This document shows positions 62,852 through 64,000 of a DNA stretch of 64,000 nt, one piece after another. How positions within the stretch are numbered: the stretch's first letter is position 1; every line of letters starts with the position of its first letter. The position numbers were made by a program, and so were the translations under genes. Source of the DNA: Archivesica marissinica (Eukaryota; Mollusca; Bivalvia; Venerida; Vesicomyidae); assembly GCA_014843695.1 (NCBI GenBank), contig CM026393.1:7925201-7989200 (forward strand). The letters run 5' to 3'. A model generated the notes under the pieces. That model did not search any database. It saw only the letters and a program-made list of their open reading frames with translations, and was not told the DNA's origin.

Positions 62852-63960
62852 CAAGTAATATAACTATTTTTAGAATTTTGTTTACCCATTTTGATAAATA
62901 AACTGATCCAAATGTAATTTTGTTATTAATTTATTGGTCTAAAAATATCATGGACCAGTCCATGTCAGTTACTTGGTGTTGAATGGGTTAACTGCACAGA
63001 CTTCTACTTCGGATGGAGAGGGCTATACTCCGTTGGATTTCTGTATGAATGATTTATGCCTGGATTCAATGAATAGGGGAGTAGTGTAGTCCAAATATTT
63101 AGACTTGAGAAATGTAACAGATAAAAAAATGTTTATGTTGAGGTCTTATATAGTAGTGTAGTGGTATATAGGGAGACTTGTACTGTCTTACTATAGAGTT
63201 AGCTTTTATAGTTACTCAGTAAAGTGACCACCTCCAGGAAATGGAGGGTCAGGTGGTTGTCGGTTCAAACCCTTGACTTGTGCTTGGTTACTTTATGCAT
63301 AATAATTTCAGTTACTAAGTAGTTTTGTAGAACCTTTTATCTTCTTAGCTGTGCACGTGACATATAATAGCCTATTTTACTGGTCCAGACTGCATAGAGT
63401 GGTGGAACCTATGCTTGGCGTATTCCTATGCTCGGCGTATATTTTCTATTTACATCCGTATTTAAAATATTTAAATAGTTTTAACCTATTTTCACTGACA
63501 GAGGTGAAGCATGGTTCAATAGCATTACGTTGTGCGTGCCGGTAGCCTAATGCAACTGTCACCTGACTGGTTCAGTAGCCGAATATAAACAGATAACTTG
63601 ATGGGAATTCTTTCCATCGAAATGATGCGGTTTATGAGCATTTCAGGTAGCTATCCGAATTGGAAAAAAATGTACAAATAACCAGAAAAAAGTTTCTTAT
63701 GAGTTTTAATATTGTTAGTTATTGATGTTACTACCGGTAAGTCAAAATAATATGTTCAACATTTACACGTGCATACATAAACAAATTCATGTACGCCGTG
63801 CATAGGTGCCCTAAAGTATCTAGTTCCCCATGGAAACAGGTGCCATTGCGATAGCTGTAGTGAGGCCCATGGTCACGTAATGAAGTTAAAATTTTCACAA
63901 CTTAAGAAAATAATAATATACGGCAAGTGCATTTAACTTTTTTTTTTATAGGCCATGATA
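62852..63960 (+). other. Intron of TIR copy 2, no gene seen
   Basis: It matches 6926-8024 with about 1-2 % differences and a few short indels. The 64-codon frame at 63351-63545 is the counterpart of that at 7435-7629 and is not called. Confidence 0.55.
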
Positions 63961-64000
63961 TGTAGGATTTACGCCGAGCATAGGTTCCACCACTCTAAAT
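63961..64000 (-). repeat. Start of an inverted copy at the right edge
   Basis: The reverse complement of the last 40 bases reads TAGAGTGGTGGAACCTATGC, which occurs in plus orientation at about 63397-63416 and in copy 1 at about 7479-7500. So an inverted duplication of this flank begins here and leaves the window. Confidence 0.65.

Larger units (their letters stand above)
61529..63961 (+). repeat. TIR segment, copy 2 (paired with 2786-8024)
   Basis: The match begins with CTTTTGAACCGAC at the edge of the 53-bp array and ends at GGCCATGATAT. It lacks the composite element and the tail-only insertion of copy 1, so it shows the pre-insertion state. After 63961 the sequence turns into an inverted copy of part of the same segment. 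Confidence 0.9.

Overview
The window is eukaryotic DNA, most likely from a bivalve mollusc. The pointers are split coding exons with GT..AG introns, a TIR domain and a Neuralized-type RING typical of animal innate immunity, non-LTR retrotransposon remains, several tRNA-derived SINEs whose bodies resemble ones I know from bivalves, and many small dispersed hairpins. The species cannot be fixed from the sequence alone.

The central feature is a predicted five-exon plus-strand gene spanning about 6297-46916. Exon 1 encodes a complete TIR domain, two short exons and one 894-base exon encode a polar, probably disordered linker, and the last exon encodes a C-terminal C3HC4 RING. All four junctions have consensus splice sites and compatible phases (0,1,1,1), giving a 569-residue TIR-linker-RING protein. 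By family knowledge this would join a TIR interaction domain to an E3 ubiquitin ligase. The fusion is my inference and needs transcript evidence. A second copy of the TIR exon with its flanks lies at 61529-63961. The two TIR exons differ at about 34 bases, nearly all amino-acid changing, while the flanking non-coding DNA differs by only about 1-2 %. The excess stops at the predicted splice donor. This suggests diversifying selection and independently supports the exon boundary.

Layout: 1-2400 is a decayed minus-strand LINE. 2786-8024 is the first copy of the TIR segment, interrupted at 3425-6223 by a composite element with terminal inverted repeats that contains a SINE and a second LINE. 8066-8752 is a near-perfect inverted repeat in intron 1. 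From 8842 onward every intron from intron 2 on, the putative 3'UTR and the downstream DNA are filled with at least thirteen sequence-distinct minisatellite families with monomers of about 12 to 59 bp. They occupy roughly 45 kb of the 63 kb of known sequence. A 1000-base run of N sits at 39040-40039, between two different arrays. 51836-61529 is a 9.7-kb array whose 53-bp unit derives from the tRNA-like head of a SINE. The second TIR copy follows and runs into an inverted repeat at the right edge.

Long open frames inside the arrays are by-products of period lengths and low stop density and are not called as genes. All copy numbers, divergences and family assignments were worked out by eye.
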